A stretch of 39,461 bases of DNA from Eubacterium sp. (lineage in GTDB: Bacteria; Bacillota; Clostridia; Lachnospirales; Lachnospiraceae), in contig JAILAR010000182.1 of NCBI GenBank assembly GCA_024681515.1, positions 1-39,461 of the forward strand. Reading direction: 5' to 3'. Shown here one piece after another: positions 18,410 to 25,992 of the stretch; within the stretch, counting starts at the first letter, position 1; every line of letters begins with the position of its first letter. A program made the position numbers and the translations under genes. A model generated the notes under the pieces. It ran no database searches. It was not told the DNA's origin and was given only the letters and a program-made list of their open reading frames with translations.

Positions 18410-19102
18410 ATGATCGAAGAGAATTACAGAAAAGTAGAAGAAAAGGTACGTGCGGCGGCTGTGAGGAGCGGCCGTCAGCCGGAGGATGTTACGCTGATCG
18501 CGGTTTCCAAAACCAAACCACTGTCGGATATTGAGGCTCTGATCCGCATCGGTGTACGGGAATTTGGAGAAAACAAACCGCAGGAACTGAAGGAAAAATA
18601 TGATTCCGTATCGCAGCCTGTCCATTTTCATCAGATCGGGCATCTTCAGACCAACAAGGTAAAATACGTGATCGACCGGGCAGTGCTCATTCATTCCGTG
18701 GATTCGGTCCACCTGGCGGAGCAGATCCAGAAAGAGGCTGAAAAAAGAGGGCTGACGACAGAGGTTCTGATCGAAGTAAATGCCGCCGGAGAAGATACAA
18801 AATTCGGAGTGTCCATCGATGAAACAGAGCCGCTGGTTCGCGAGATCGCAAAGTTTCCCAATATCCGGATCCGGGGTCTTATGACCATTGCGCCTTTTGT
18901 AGACGATCCGGAAGAAAACCGCGCCGTTTTTCGTGCGATGAAGCAATTATTGCTTGACATAAAATCGCAAAAAATAGATAATGTAGACATGAGTGTGCTT
19001 TCCATGGGAATGACAAATGACTATGAGGTTGCGATCGAAGAGGGTGCAACCATGGTACGTGTCGGAACCGCAATTTTCGGTGAGCGCAATTATGATATCT
19101 AA
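18410..19102 (+). CDS. yggS: YggS/YlmE family PLP homeostasis protein
   Basis: A PLP-binding protein (PLPBP/PROSC family) that buffers pyridoxal phosphate and affects amino-acid pools; no catalytic reaction is established. The alanine-racemase-like TIM barrel of 230 residues carries the PLP lysine in AVSKTKP (K34), FGENKPQEL, HQIGHLQTNKVK, LIEVNAAGE, RGLMTIAP, LSMGMTNDYEVAIEEGATMVRVGTAIFGER. It has a GGGGAAA ribosome site and leads into sepF, as in Bacillus (ylmE-sepF). A near-consensus promoter lies inside its 3' end. Confidence 0.94.
   Translation: MIEENYRKVEEKVRAAAVRSGRQPEDVTLIAVSKTKPLSDIEALIRIGVREFGENKPQELKEKYDSVSQPVHFHQIGHLQTNKVKYVIDRAVLIHSVDSVHLAEQIQKEAEKRGLTTEVLIEVNAAGEDTKFGVSIDETEPLVREIAKFPNIRIRGLMTIAPFVDDPEENRAVFRAMKQLLLDIKSQKIDNVDMSVLSMGMTNDYEVAIEEGATMVRVGTAIFGERNYDI
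18954..18982 (+). promoter_or_regulatory. Putative internal promoter for sepF-divIVA
   Basis: A perfect TTGACA (18954-18959), a 17-bp A-rich spacer and GATAAT (18977-18982) occur inside the yggS coding sequence, about 165 bp before sepF. The local sequence is A-rich compared with the rest of yggS, which is what a promoter inside a gene would look like. Experimental confirmation is lacking. Confidence 0.5.
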
Positions 19103-19133
19103 TCTATTATAAACAATCTATTTTAAAATGAAT

Positions 19134-19141
19134 GGGAGAAG
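19134..19141 (+). promoter_or_regulatory. Ribosome binding site that sets the sepF start
   Basis: GGGAGAAG ends 4 nt before the ATG at 19146. An in-frame ATG at 19128 lies upstream of it and has no ribosome site of its own, so 19146 is preferred. Confidence 0.7.
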
Positions 19142-19145
19142 AAAC

Positions 19146-19823
19146 ATGGGCAAGGGTAAAAAGAGCTTACTGGATTATTTTCGTGTAAGTGAAGAAGAGG
19201 ATGACGATTTCGACGAGGATACCGATGATCTCTTTGATGAAGAGGACGAAGATGAAGGTTTCAGTTTAGGCTCATTCGGCAGAAAGAAAAAAGAAAAACG
19301 TGCAGCTGCAGCGGAGCAGCCTGTGCCGCAGCCTGCCCCGCGTCCGCAATACACGCAGCCGACACCGACAACTTCCGCATATCGGCCGACAACTGCATTT
19401 CAGCCGTCTCAGCCCTCCTATACGGCAGCACCGACTGCTGCATCCGGGCGTAGTAGCAGCAGTAAACGTTATAAAAGTGAGGATTCCCGTCTCGTGAGCT
19501 TTGATAATCAGAAAAGATCAAATTATAAGTCTTCCAGTGAAGTTTATGTCATCCGGCCACAGGCATTTGATGATGCACAGACCGTATCGGACTTTCTGAA
19601 GGCCGGCAAAACGATCGTGATCAATATGGAAGGCGTGCAGCTGGATCCCGCACAGAGGATCATTGATTTCATCGGCGGTGCCTGCTACGGGCTTGGCGGA
19701 GACCTCAGGGCGATCTCTTCAAACATTTTTATTGCGGCACCGAGCAATATCGAGGTATCCGGAGATCTGAGGGATGAGATCCTGAATGATTCCACACTGT
19801 CTCCGCAGCTCGGCAAATATTGA
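19146..19823 (+). CDS. sepF: SepF, FtsZ-anchoring cell division protein
   Basis: Tethers FtsZ to the membrane and supports septum formation in Gram-positives. The short N-terminus (MGKGKKSLLDYFRV) can form the membrane-binding amphipathic helix. It is followed by a very acidic segment, a Pro/Gln/Thr/Ser-rich linker (about 55-115) and the conserved C-terminal DUF552 domain (VYVIRPQAFDDAQTVSDFLKAGKTIVINMEG, then RIIDFIGGACYGLGGDLRAISSNIFIAAPSNIEVSG). At 225 residues it is longer than B. subtilis SepF (about 150) because of the acidic part and linker. It is placed between yggS and divIVA; ylmG and ylmH, which lie between these in Bacillus, are missing. Confidence 0.94.
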   Translation: MGKGKKSLLDYFRVSEEEDDDFDEDTDDLFDEEDEDEGFSLGSFGRKKKEKRAAAAEQPVPQPAPRPQYTQPTPTTSAYRPTTAFQPSQPSYTAAPTAASGRSSSSKRYKSEDSRLVSFDNQKRSNYKSSSEVYVIRPQAFDDAQTVSDFLKAGKTIVINMEGVQLDPAQRIIDFIGGACYGLGGDLRAISSNIFIAAPSNIEVSGDLRDEILNDSTLSPQLGKY

Positions 19824-19852
19824 TTATAATAATCATAGGTGTTGATTATAAT
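19820..19852 (+). promoter_or_regulatory. Dyad and direct repeat upstream of divIVA
   Basis: A perfect 15-bp palindrome (TGATTAT-A-ATAATCA, 19821-19835) starts on the sepF stop codon. The 11-mer TTGATTATAAT occurs at 19820-19830 and again at 19842-19852, 22 bp or two helical turns apart. It could be an operator, or overlapping AT-rich promoter elements for divIVA. Confidence 0.4.
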
Positions 19853-19872
19853 TATATGGGGTTATTTGGGGT

Positions 19873-19881
19873 GAGGTGATC
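19873..19881 (+). promoter_or_regulatory. Near-complete Shine-Dalgarno before divIVA
   Basis: GAGGTGATC matches the 16S rRNA 3' end over 9 consecutive bases and ends 5 nt before the ATG at 19887, predicting very strong initiation of divIVA. Confidence 0.7.
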
Positions 19882-19886
19882 AACAG

Positions 19887-20576
19887 ATGCTAACACCGGT
19901 TGATATTCAACAGAAGAAGTTTAAAACAGGGATCGGTTACAACAAAGAGGACGTAAATCAGTTCTTTCATGAGGTATCCGTAAGTTATGAGGAACTGTAT
20001 CGTTCAAATGCCGATCTGAAGGAAAAGGTCATAACCATGACCGATACATTGCAGCATTACAAAGCTACCGAGGATAATCTTCAGAAGTCCCTGATGATCG
20101 CTGAAAAGAATACAGAAGAACAGAAGACAAATGCACAGCGTGAAGCCAGGAACATTGAAGCCGAGGCCAGAAGCCGCGCTAACGAGATCGTCAAAGATGC
20201 CAAAGCTCAGCTGGAGTATATGGAGCGAAGAATGGAAGAGCTCCGTGAACAATATGCAGAGTATAAACAGACCTTTGCCGAGACCATTCGTACACATCTT
20301 CGTAAACTTGGTGAATGGGATCAGGATCCCGATTATGAGCCGAAACCGAAGGAACCGCAGAGAAGCAGTGATTTCAGCGGATTCGGCGGACTCGGCGGAA
20401 TGGACGGGGAATATGGATTCCAGTTTACGGATTCATCATCCGATTCCGGTTCCTCAGGGTTGGGTAGTGCCGGTTCCGTAGGTGCATCCAGAGAAGAACG
20501 AAGGAGCAGTGCGGCAAATGTATATGGTTCCTCCGGACTTGGCGGTGAAGGGTTCGATCCCTTTGGCGTAAAATAA
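19887..20576 (+). CDS. divIVA: DivIVA domain protein
   Basis: A curvature-sensing coiled-coil protein that recruits partners to poles and septa. The N-terminal lipid-binding DivIVA domain (LTPVDIQQKKFKTGIGYNKEDVNQFFHEV) is followed by a long coiled coil (about 30-140) and a Gly/Ser-rich disordered C-terminal tail (about 150-229) with GFGGLGG, SSGLGSAGS and SSGLGGEGF. The tail is not typical of B. subtilis DivIVA and could be a flexible interaction region. The gene follows sepF in the division cluster and has an exceptionally strong ribosome site. Confidence 0.93.
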   Translation: MLTPVDIQQKKFKTGIGYNKEDVNQFFHEVSVSYEELYRSNADLKEKVITMTDTLQHYKATEDNLQKSLMIAEKNTEEQKTNAQREARNIEAEARSRANEIVKDAKAQLEYMERRMEELREQYAEYKQTFAETIRTHLRKLGEWDQDPDYEPKPKEPQRSSDFSGFGGLGGMDGEYGFQFTDSSSDSGSSGLGSAGSVGASREERRSSAANVYGSSGLGGEGFDPFGVK

Positions 20577-20605
20577 ACAAGCTCAGATACGATCATTGAT
20601 TATGG

Positions 20606-20665
20606 GGACAGGCTTTCAGATGCGTTCATATGCATTTGGAAGGGCTGTCCTCATGGTATTATGAG
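20606..20665 (+). other. Two adjacent hairpins in the divIVA-lspA gap
   Basis: The 133-bp gap can fold into a long imperfect hairpin (GGACAG at 20606-20611 with CTGTCC at 20645-20650, with further internal pairing towards a loop near 20624-20631). A second hairpin follows immediately (CTCAT at 20650-20654 with ATGAG at 20661-20665), then more CTCAT repeats. There is no U-run, so it is not a typical terminator. It may be a structured leader of lspA or an attenuated 3' end of divIVA. Confidence 0.45.
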
Positions 20666-20709
20666 CCGGCCTCATTAGCCTGCTCATAAGGCAGAGAGGA
20701 AATGAAAAA

Positions 20710-21369
20710 ATGCAGACGGCGAAAAAAAGCAAGATCCGGCAGATCCTTCTTTCGATTTTGGGAGTCATCGGGATCATCCTGATCGATCAGATCACAAAGC
20801 TGATCATTGTAAATAATCTGGAATTAAATGAGAGCATTCCGTGGATCAAGGATGTATTTGAGATCCGATATATCCAGAACACAGGAATGGCCTGGGGAAT
20901 GTTCAGCAACCGGACCTGGCTTCTGGCTCTGATCAGTGTCATTCTGATGGCCGGACTCATATATGTATACCGAAATCTGATGGGGAGTCGTTACTATGCG
21001 CCGCTGCGGATACTTGTGATCAGTATCATCGGAGGAGCTGCCGGAAATCTGATCGACCGGATCAGGCTGAATTATGTGGTCGACTTCCTGTACTTTAAGT
21101 TGATCGATTTTCCGGTTTTTAATGTTGCGGATATTTTTGTGACCGCAAGCGTGATCCTGCTGGTGATCCTGATGATCTTCAAATACAAAGGCAGGGATCT
21201 GGATGTGATGCTCGGGGACAGGATCCGGCTGGAAGACGGTACATACGTTGAGAAAAAGCCCGAAAAAAAGGCGAAAAAAACAACGGATAATAATTCAGAT
21301 ATTAAATCAGAGAATAACGCAGAAAACAGTGCAGTAAACAACGCAGAAAAGAAAGAAGACGATGAATGA
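20710..21369 (+). CDS. lspA: LspA, lipoprotein signal peptidase (SPase II)
   Basis: A membrane aspartyl protease that cleaves the signal peptide of diacylglyceryl-modified prolipoproteins. It has four hydrophobic segments, the IDQITK motif near the first, NTGMAWG, and the two catalytic aspartates in GGAAGNLIDRI and FNVADIF. At 219 residues it is longer than usual (150-180) owing to a charged Lys/Asn/Glu-rich C-terminal tail of about 45 residues (PEKKAKKTTDNNS, ENNAENSAVNNAEKK). The ATG has GAGAGGA at 20694-20700. The 3' end overlaps rluD by 8 nt. Confidence 0.95.
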   Translation: MQTAKKSKIRQILLSILGVIGIILIDQITKLIIVNNLELNESIPWIKDVFEIRYIQNTGMAWGMFSNRTWLLALISVILMAGLIYVYRNLMGSRYYAPLRILVISIIGGAAGNLIDRIRLNYVVDFLYFKLIDFPVFNVADIFVTASVILLVILMIFKYKGRDLDVMLGDRIRLEDGTYVEKKPEKKAKKTTDNNSDIKSENNAENSAVNNAEKKEDDE

Positions 21370-22297
21370 CCGCACCGCGAATAACTTCATAGAACTGACG
21401 CCTGAGCAGGAAGAGACCGGGCTCCGGCTGGATAAGTATCTTTCCGGTGCGCTTCCGGAGTATTCCCGTAGCTTTCTGCAGCAACTGATCGAAGATGGCA
21501 TGGTATCCGTGAATCAGAAGGCCGTGAAAGCCTCCTACAAGGCAAAATGCGGTGATTTTATCCACGTAGTCATACCGGAGCCGGAAAGACTCGATATCGA
21601 GCCGGAAAACATCCCTTTGGACATCGTCTATGAAGACACGGATCTTCTGGTCGTAAATAAGCCCCAGGGAATGGTTGTTCATCCTGCTGCGGGACATGTT
21701 TCAGAAACTCTGGTTAATGCACTGATGTATCACTGTGGGGATTCTCTGTCCTCCATCAACGGAGTTCAGCGTCCCGGGATCGTGCATCGGATCGATAAAG
21801 ATACCAGCGGTCTTCTGGTGGTCTGTAAATCAGACGCCGCTCATCGCGGTCTGGCACTGCAGTTTGCAGAGCACAGTATCACTCGTATCTATACTGCCGT
21901 CTGTCATGGAGTGATTTCCGAGTCCGGCACGGTGGACGCACCACTGGCCCGGGATCCGAAGGATCGAAAGCGCATCTCCATACAGGCAGGAGGAAGGCGG
22001 GCCGTGACCCATTATGAACCTGTGGAACGTCTGAAACAGGATTTTACACTGATCCGCTGCCGGCTTGAAACCGGAAGAACCCACCAGATCCGCGTACATA
22101 TGGCATCTCTGAAGCATCCGATCCTCGGAGATCCGGTATACGGCCCGAAGAAATGTCCGTTCAATCTTGAGGGACAGTTACTGCATGCGGGGGTGCTGGG
22201 ATTTAAACACCCGGTAACAGGGAAATATATGGAGTTCTGCAGTGAACTTCCGGAGCATTTTGACAGGATCCTTCGGCATTTGCGTTCCTGTGAATAA
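21362..22297 (+). CDS. rluD: RluA/RluD-family rRNA pseudouridine synthase
   Basis: Isomerises specific uridines of RNA, by homology in 23S rRNA. An N-terminal S4 domain (LRLDKYLSGALPEYSRSFLQQLI) precedes the catalytic domain with the HRIDKDTSGLLV motif, whose Asp is the nucleophile, plus LDIVYEDTDLLVVNKPQGMVVHPA, GRTHQIRVHM and the C-terminal HPVTGKYMEF. At 311 residues it matches RluD/YlyB. The lspA-rluD pairing is conserved in Firmicutes (lspA-ylyB), and the 8-nt overlap implies coupled translation. The exact target uridines cannot be read from sequence. Confidence 0.92.
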   Translation: MNDRTANNFIELTPEQEETGLRLDKYLSGALPEYSRSFLQQLIEDGMVSVNQKAVKASYKAKCGDFIHVVIPEPERLDIEPENIPLDIVYEDTDLLVVNKPQGMVVHPAAGHVSETLVNALMYHCGDSLSSINGVQRPGIVHRIDKDTSGLLVVCKSDAAHRGLALQFAEHSITRIYTAVCHGVISESGTVDAPLARDPKDRKRISIQAGGRRAVTHYEPVERLKQDFTLIRCRLETGRTHQIRVHMASLKHPILGDPVYGPKKCPFNLEGQLLHAGVLGFKHPVTGKYMEFCSELPEHFDRILRHLRSCE

Positions 22298-22317
22298 AAG
22301 ACTATGAATAAAAGACT
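22291..22317 (+). repeat. Two tandem 14-bp repeats spanning the rluD stop
   Basis: TGAATAAAAGACT at 22291-22303 recurs at 22305-22317. The first copy contains the rluD stop codon, so this is a small duplication of the gene's end. Confidence 0.6.
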
Positions 22318-22385
22318 GTAAAGTGAGTGTATATATTGAATCACACAGTTTCAGTCGTGTGTCTTAAATACGGAGATACAGAATC

Positions 22386-23297
22386 ATGGAAATGAAACCT
22401 GCCGACAACCGCATATCCGACTCTCAGACAGAAGAATTCAGCAGGATCGCAACACGTGTGTCCATCGTGAGCATCCTGGGAAATCTCGGCCTTTCGATCT
22501 TCAAGCTGCTGGCGGGGATCCTGGCACATTCCGGCGCCATGATCAGCGATGCGGTACATTCCGCATCGGATGTGGTAAGCAGTTTTATCGTGATCATCGG
22601 TGTCCGTATGTCCGGAAAAGCACCGGATAAAGATCATCCCTACGGACATGAACGGTTTGAGTGCGTGGCAGCGATCATTCTTGCCATGCTGCTGGCCATT
22701 GTCGGCGCGGAGATCGGACTGACTGCCATTAAATCCATTCGAGAAGGTTCGGACAGCCTGACGGTGCCGGGGACTCTTGCCCTGATTGCGGCGGTTGTGT
22801 CGATCATTGTCAAGGAAGCCATGTTCTGGTACACCCGTGCGGCAGCCATCCGCATCCGTTCCACAGCATTAAAGGCAGATGCATGGCATCATCGCAGTGA
22901 CGCACTTTCCTCTGTCGGCGCTCTGATCGGGATCGGCGGAGCGATGCTGGGATATCCGATTCTGGAGCCCATCGCCAGTATCGTGATCTGCCTCTTTATC
23001 TTTAAAGTGGCTGTGGATGTGTTTAAGGGTGCCATCGATCAGATGGTGGATCATCGCTGTGACGACGAGACGGAAGAGCAGCTCCGATCCTGCATCCAAA
23101 GACAGGAGGGCGTACAGGGTGTGGATCTGCTGCAGACAAGAATGTTCGGTTCCAGGATCTATGTAGATATTGAGATCCGTGTGGACGGGTCCTTACGGTT
23201 GATCGAAGCGCATGAGATTGCCGAACAGGTACATGACGCGATCGAAGAAGCATTTCCTTCGGTGAAACATGTGATGGTACATGTGAATCCTGCATGA
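22386..23297 (+). CDS. Cation diffusion facilitator (CDF) family metal transporter
   Basis: A proton-coupled exporter of divalent metals (Zn, Fe, Mn, Co or similar; the metal is not determined here). The 303-residue protein has six hydrophobic segments. The metal-site HxxxD motifs appear in transmembrane segment 2 (SDAVHSASD) and segment 5 (DAWHHRSDALSS), with the loop motif KDHPYGHERFE. A cytoplasmic C-terminal domain (VQGVDLLQTRMFGSRIYVDIEIRVD, then VKHVMVHVNP) is the usual dimerisation part. It is separated from rluD by 88 bp containing a weak CACAC/GTGTG hairpin. Confidence 0.93.
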   Translation: MEMKPADNRISDSQTEEFSRIATRVSIVSILGNLGLSIFKLLAGILAHSGAMISDAVHSASDVVSSFIVIIGVRMSGKAPDKDHPYGHERFECVAAIILAMLLAIVGAEIGLTAIKSIREGSDSLTVPGTLALIAAVVSIIVKEAMFWYTRAAAIRIRSTALKADAWHHRSDALSSVGALIGIGGAMLGYPILEPIASIVICLFIFKVAVDVFKGAIDQMVDHRCDDETEEQLRSCIQRQEGVQGVDLLQTRMFGSRIYVDIEIRVDGSLRLIEAHEIAEQVHDAIEEAFPSVKHVMVHVNPA

Positions 23298-23302
23298 TAA
23301 TG

Positions 23303-23350
23303 CTCCGCTCGGTTTCGTTCGCATACCTGTTTGCGACGGATCATGCGGAG
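23303..23350 (+). terminator. Possible nested-hairpin terminator after the CDF gene
   Basis: CTCCGC at 23303-23308 pairs with GCGGAG at 23345-23350, and inside it TCGCA (23319-23323) pairs with TGCGA (23332-23336). Only TAATTTTA follows, so the U-tract is weak. Confidence 0.4.
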
Positions 23351-23383
23351 TAATTTTATGATGATGCTGTATCGTAAACCAAC

Positions 23384-23416
23384 GATTTGATATGGATTTG
23401 ATATGGATTTGATATG
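23384..23416 (+). repeat. Three exact 11-bp tandem repeats
   Basis: GATTTGATATG occurs three times head to tail (23384, 23395, 23406) in the 180-bp gap between the CDF and MATE genes. An 11-bp period places each copy on the same helix face. Confidence 0.8.
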
Positions 23417-23476
23417 AAATTCAAACCAAGATTTTGAATCATTCTTCGGGCATCATCGTTATTTGAGGATATAATT

Positions 23477-24868
23477 ATGAAAACAGGAATTAAATCAAGA
23501 TATTTCGGCGATAAAGCCTTTTATAAAATGGTATTCGGGGTGGCCGTCCCCATTATGATCCAAAACGGCATCACCAACTTTGTAAGTCTGCTGGATAATA
23601 TCATGGTGGGGCAGATCGGAACGGAACAGATGTCTGGAGTAGCCATCGTGAACCAGCTGATGTTCATTTTCTTTCTCTGTATGTTCGGAGGACTGTCCGG
23701 CGTCGGCATCTTCACATCTCAGTATTACGGCTACAAGGATGACGAAGGGATCCGGTATACCTTCCGGTATAAATTCTGGCTGGGACTGATCATTGTGATC
23801 CTGGCGCTCACCGTGTTTCTGATCTTCGGTTCGGACCTGATCCAGGCATATCTGAACGGAAGTGAGGACGGCGGGGACCTTGTGGCCGCAAAGGGCTTCG
23901 GGGAGAGTTATCTTCTGGTGATCCTGACTTCACTGCCCGCCATCTATGTGGGAATGATGTACTCCAGTACTCTTCGGGAATGCGGCGAGACCAAGGTCCC
24001 GATGGTGGCAGGTCTGGTCGCGGTATGCGTGAACCTGCTGTTTAACTACCTTCTGATCTTCGGAAACTTCGGATTTCCGAAGCTGGGGGTTATCGGTGCT
24101 GCGATCGCCACCGTTCTGTCCAGATATGTGGAAATGACCATCATCGTTGTATGGTGCATCCGGCATAAACATACGCACACATACTTTAACGGCATCTTCC
24201 GTACGCTGAAAGTCCCCGGACATCTGGTCCGTAAATTCTTCCGTACCGGAATGCCCATCCTGGTAAATGAAGGTCTCTGGTCCGTGGGAGTCGCCCTGCT
24301 GGCGCAGGCCTACAGTGTCCGTGGACTGAACGTGGTGGCGGGGCAGAATATCGCCAACACCATCAATAATATTTTCAATGTGGTATTCATTGCCATGGGC
24401 GATGCTGTGGCGATCCTGGTCGGACAGGCCCTGGGAGCTGGAGAACTGGAAAAAGCGAAGGACTGGGCACGGAAGCTGATCGTAACCGGGATGCTCAGCG
24501 CACTGCTGATGGGGAGTCTCATGCTTTCTACGGCGCATCTGTTCCCGAAACTCTACGAGACCAACGATCAGGCCAGAGAGATCGCCGCCATGTTCATCAT
24601 CGTCCAGGCCATCGCCATGACCAAGGACGCCTTCCTGCATTGCAGTTATTTCACGCTGCGTTCAGGCGGAAAGACCATCATCACCTTCCTGTTCGACAGT
24701 GTATTCATGCTGGGCGTATCCGTCCCCGTGGCGTATCTGCTCAGTAATCTGACAGACCTTCATGTGGCCTGGATCTTTGCTCTGGTCCATACGGCGGATC
24801 TGCTCAAATGCCTGATCGGATATATCCTGCTCACGAAGGGTGTGTGGGTTCGCAATATCGTAAAATAA
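23477..24868 (+). CDS. MATE family multidrug/metabolite efflux transporter
   Basis: A cation-coupled antiporter exporting drugs or metabolites; the substrate is unknown. The 463-residue protein has about twelve hydrophobic segments in two MatE halves. The first half opens with AVPIMIQNGITNFVSLLDNIMVGQIGTEQMSGVAIVNQL; the second has GMPILVNEGLWSVGVALLAQAYS and FVVFIAMGDAVAILVGQALGAGE-like signatures. The gene has a GAGGA ribosome site and a strong terminator directly after it, so it ends the transcription unit. Confidence 0.93.
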   Translation: MKTGIKSRYFGDKAFYKMVFGVAVPIMIQNGITNFVSLLDNIMVGQIGTEQMSGVAIVNQLMFIFFLCMFGGLSGVGIFTSQYYGYKDDEGIRYTFRYKFWLGLIIVILALTVFLIFGSDLIQAYLNGSEDGGDLVAAKGFGESYLLVILTSLPAIYVGMMYSSTLRECGETKVPMVAGLVAVCVNLLFNYLLIFGNFGFPKLGVIGAAIATVLSRYVEMTIIVVWCIRHKHTHTYFNGIFRTLKVPGHLVRKFFRTGMPILVNEGLWSVGVALLAQAYSVRGLNVVAGQNIANTINNIFNVVFIAMGDAVAILVGQALGAGELEKAKDWARKLIVTGMLSALLMGSLMLSTAHLFPKLYETNDQAREIAAMFIIVQAIAMTKDAFLHCSYFTLRSGGKTIITFLFDSVFMLGVSVPVAYLLSNLTDLHVAWIFALVHTADLLKCLIGYILLTKGVWVRNIVK

Positions 24869-24876
24869 CTGTTCAT

Positions 24877-24918
24877 AAGCGCAAGACATTTGAATCATTC
24901 GATGATCTTGCGCTTTTT
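24877..24918 (+). terminator. Rho-independent terminator after the MATE gene
   Basis: A perfect 10-bp stem, AAGCGCAAGA (24877-24886) with TCTTGCGCTT (24906-24915), is followed by a T-run (24914-24918 and onward). Confidence 0.92.
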
Positions 24919-24940
24919 CTATGCATTTTGCACATAAAAA

Positions 24941-24969
24941 TTGAATGATTCACAGAATAATGCTATAAT
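24941..24969 (+). promoter_or_regulatory. Strong sigma-A promoter with extended -10
   Basis: TTGAAT (24941-24946), a 17-bp spacer, then consensus TATAAT (24964-24969) with TG one base upstream. It lies between a terminator and the next gene and so starts a new transcription unit. Confidence 0.88.
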
Positions 24970-24997
24970 GTATTGGGTTGTATTCTGAATAAAATAA

Positions 24998-25003
24998 GGG
25001 AGG
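24998..25003 (+). promoter_or_regulatory. Ribosome binding site that sets the start at 25009
   Basis: GGGAGG ends 5 nt before the ATG at 25009. The longer open frame begins with a TTG at 24975-region sequence just after the -10 box, which cannot be the start if transcription begins from this promoter. Confidence 0.85.
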
Positions 25004-25008
25004 TACTT

Positions 25009-25983
25009 ATGACAAATTCACAGATTTACAAGAAAACCCTGACATTTTCCCTTCGGCGTCTGCTCTTTAACACAATCTGCGTAATCGTGGTTCTGGCGCT
25101 GTCTACCGTGGGATTTGCAGTGGTTGAAAAAATGTACGACAAGGGCCTGATCGGTCTGGCTGTCGGACTTGTACTCGGCATCATCGTCGTTGCCGTGATC
25201 GCACATTTCTTCGCTTACACCTACAGCGCAGGCCAGATCGCAATGATGACCCGCGGCGTTACGGAAGGAACCCTTCCGGATGACGTGTATGGGGAAGGAA
25301 AGCGTATCGTGAAGGAGCGCTTTATGACGGTGGTTGCTTTCTATGCGGCTACCCGTGCCATCAAAGCCATCTTCAATCAGATCGGCAAGCTGATCACCGG
25401 TGCAGGAAGAGCCATCGGCGGGGATACCGGAGAGGGGATCGCCAGTGCCATCAACATCGGTATCCAGGTCGTGATCGGTTTCCTCAGCGACTGCTGCCTT
25501 GGCTGGGTATTCTATTTCAAGGAGAAGAGTTCTTTTAAGGCTGCACTGGAAGGCTGCGGCGTTTTCTTCAAGAACGGCAAAGCTCTGGTCCGCAACCTCG
25601 GCCGAATCTTCGGTATGGGTATCGCGTCTCTGGCGCTGATCGGCGGAGCACTTTCCGGCGTATTCTATCTGATCCTTTCCAACTTTACATCCTTATTCGA
25701 GAAGGTTGCGACTGAGATCGTAAATATCGCTTCAAAAGACGGCTCCAAGATTCCCGAATGGTTCACAAAGCCGGAGAATCTGGCACTGGTTGCAGCCATC
25801 ATCCTTGGTATCATTGTATGGAGCATCATTCACGGCGCATTTATCCGTCCGTTTATCCTGGTCGGTGTTCTTCGGAACTTCATGCAGGCAGGTCTTGCAA
25901 ACCTTCCGACGGAAGCAGATATGGCAGACCTGGCAAAGAAGTCCAGCAAGTTTGCAAAATATCAGGAAAAAGGCGACTTTTAA
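25009..25983 (+). CDS. Unrecognised multi-spanning membrane protein
   Basis: I do not recognise a named family. The 324-residue protein has about five or six hydrophobic segments: roughly 18-38, 46-70, a central pair flanking GIQVVIGFLSDCCLGWVFYF, one near IASLALIGGALSGVFYLIL and one near LALVAAIILGIIVWSIIHGAF. A glycine-rich stretch (GKLITGAGRAIGGDTGEGIAS) lies in the middle, and the C-terminus is polar and lysine-rich. It has the strongest promoter and a strong ribosome site in this half of the window, so it is probably well expressed. It is followed after 9 bp by the HNH gene, suggesting they are co-expressed. Confidence 0.8.
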   Translation: MTNSQIYKKTLTFSLRRLLFNTICVIVVLALSTVGFAVVEKMYDKGLIGLAVGLVLGIIVVAVIAHFFAYTYSAGQIAMMTRGVTEGTLPDDVYGEGKRIVKERFMTVVAFYAATRAIKAIFNQIGKLITGAGRAIGGDTGEGIASAINIGIQVVIGFLSDCCLGWVFYFKEKSSFKAALEGCGVFFKNGKALVRNLGRIFGMGIASLALIGGALSGVFYLILSNFTSLFEKVATEIVNIASKDGSKIPEWFTKPENLALVAAIILGIIVWSIIHGAFIRPFILVGVLRNFMQAGLANLPTEADMADLAKKSSKFAKYQEKGDF

Positions 25984-25992
25984 CGGAGCAGC

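Noticed and set aside
22342-22361. CACAC/GTGTG hairpin between rluD and the CDF gene as a terminator
   Set aside because: A five-pair stem with a 10-nt loop and no T-run; too weak.
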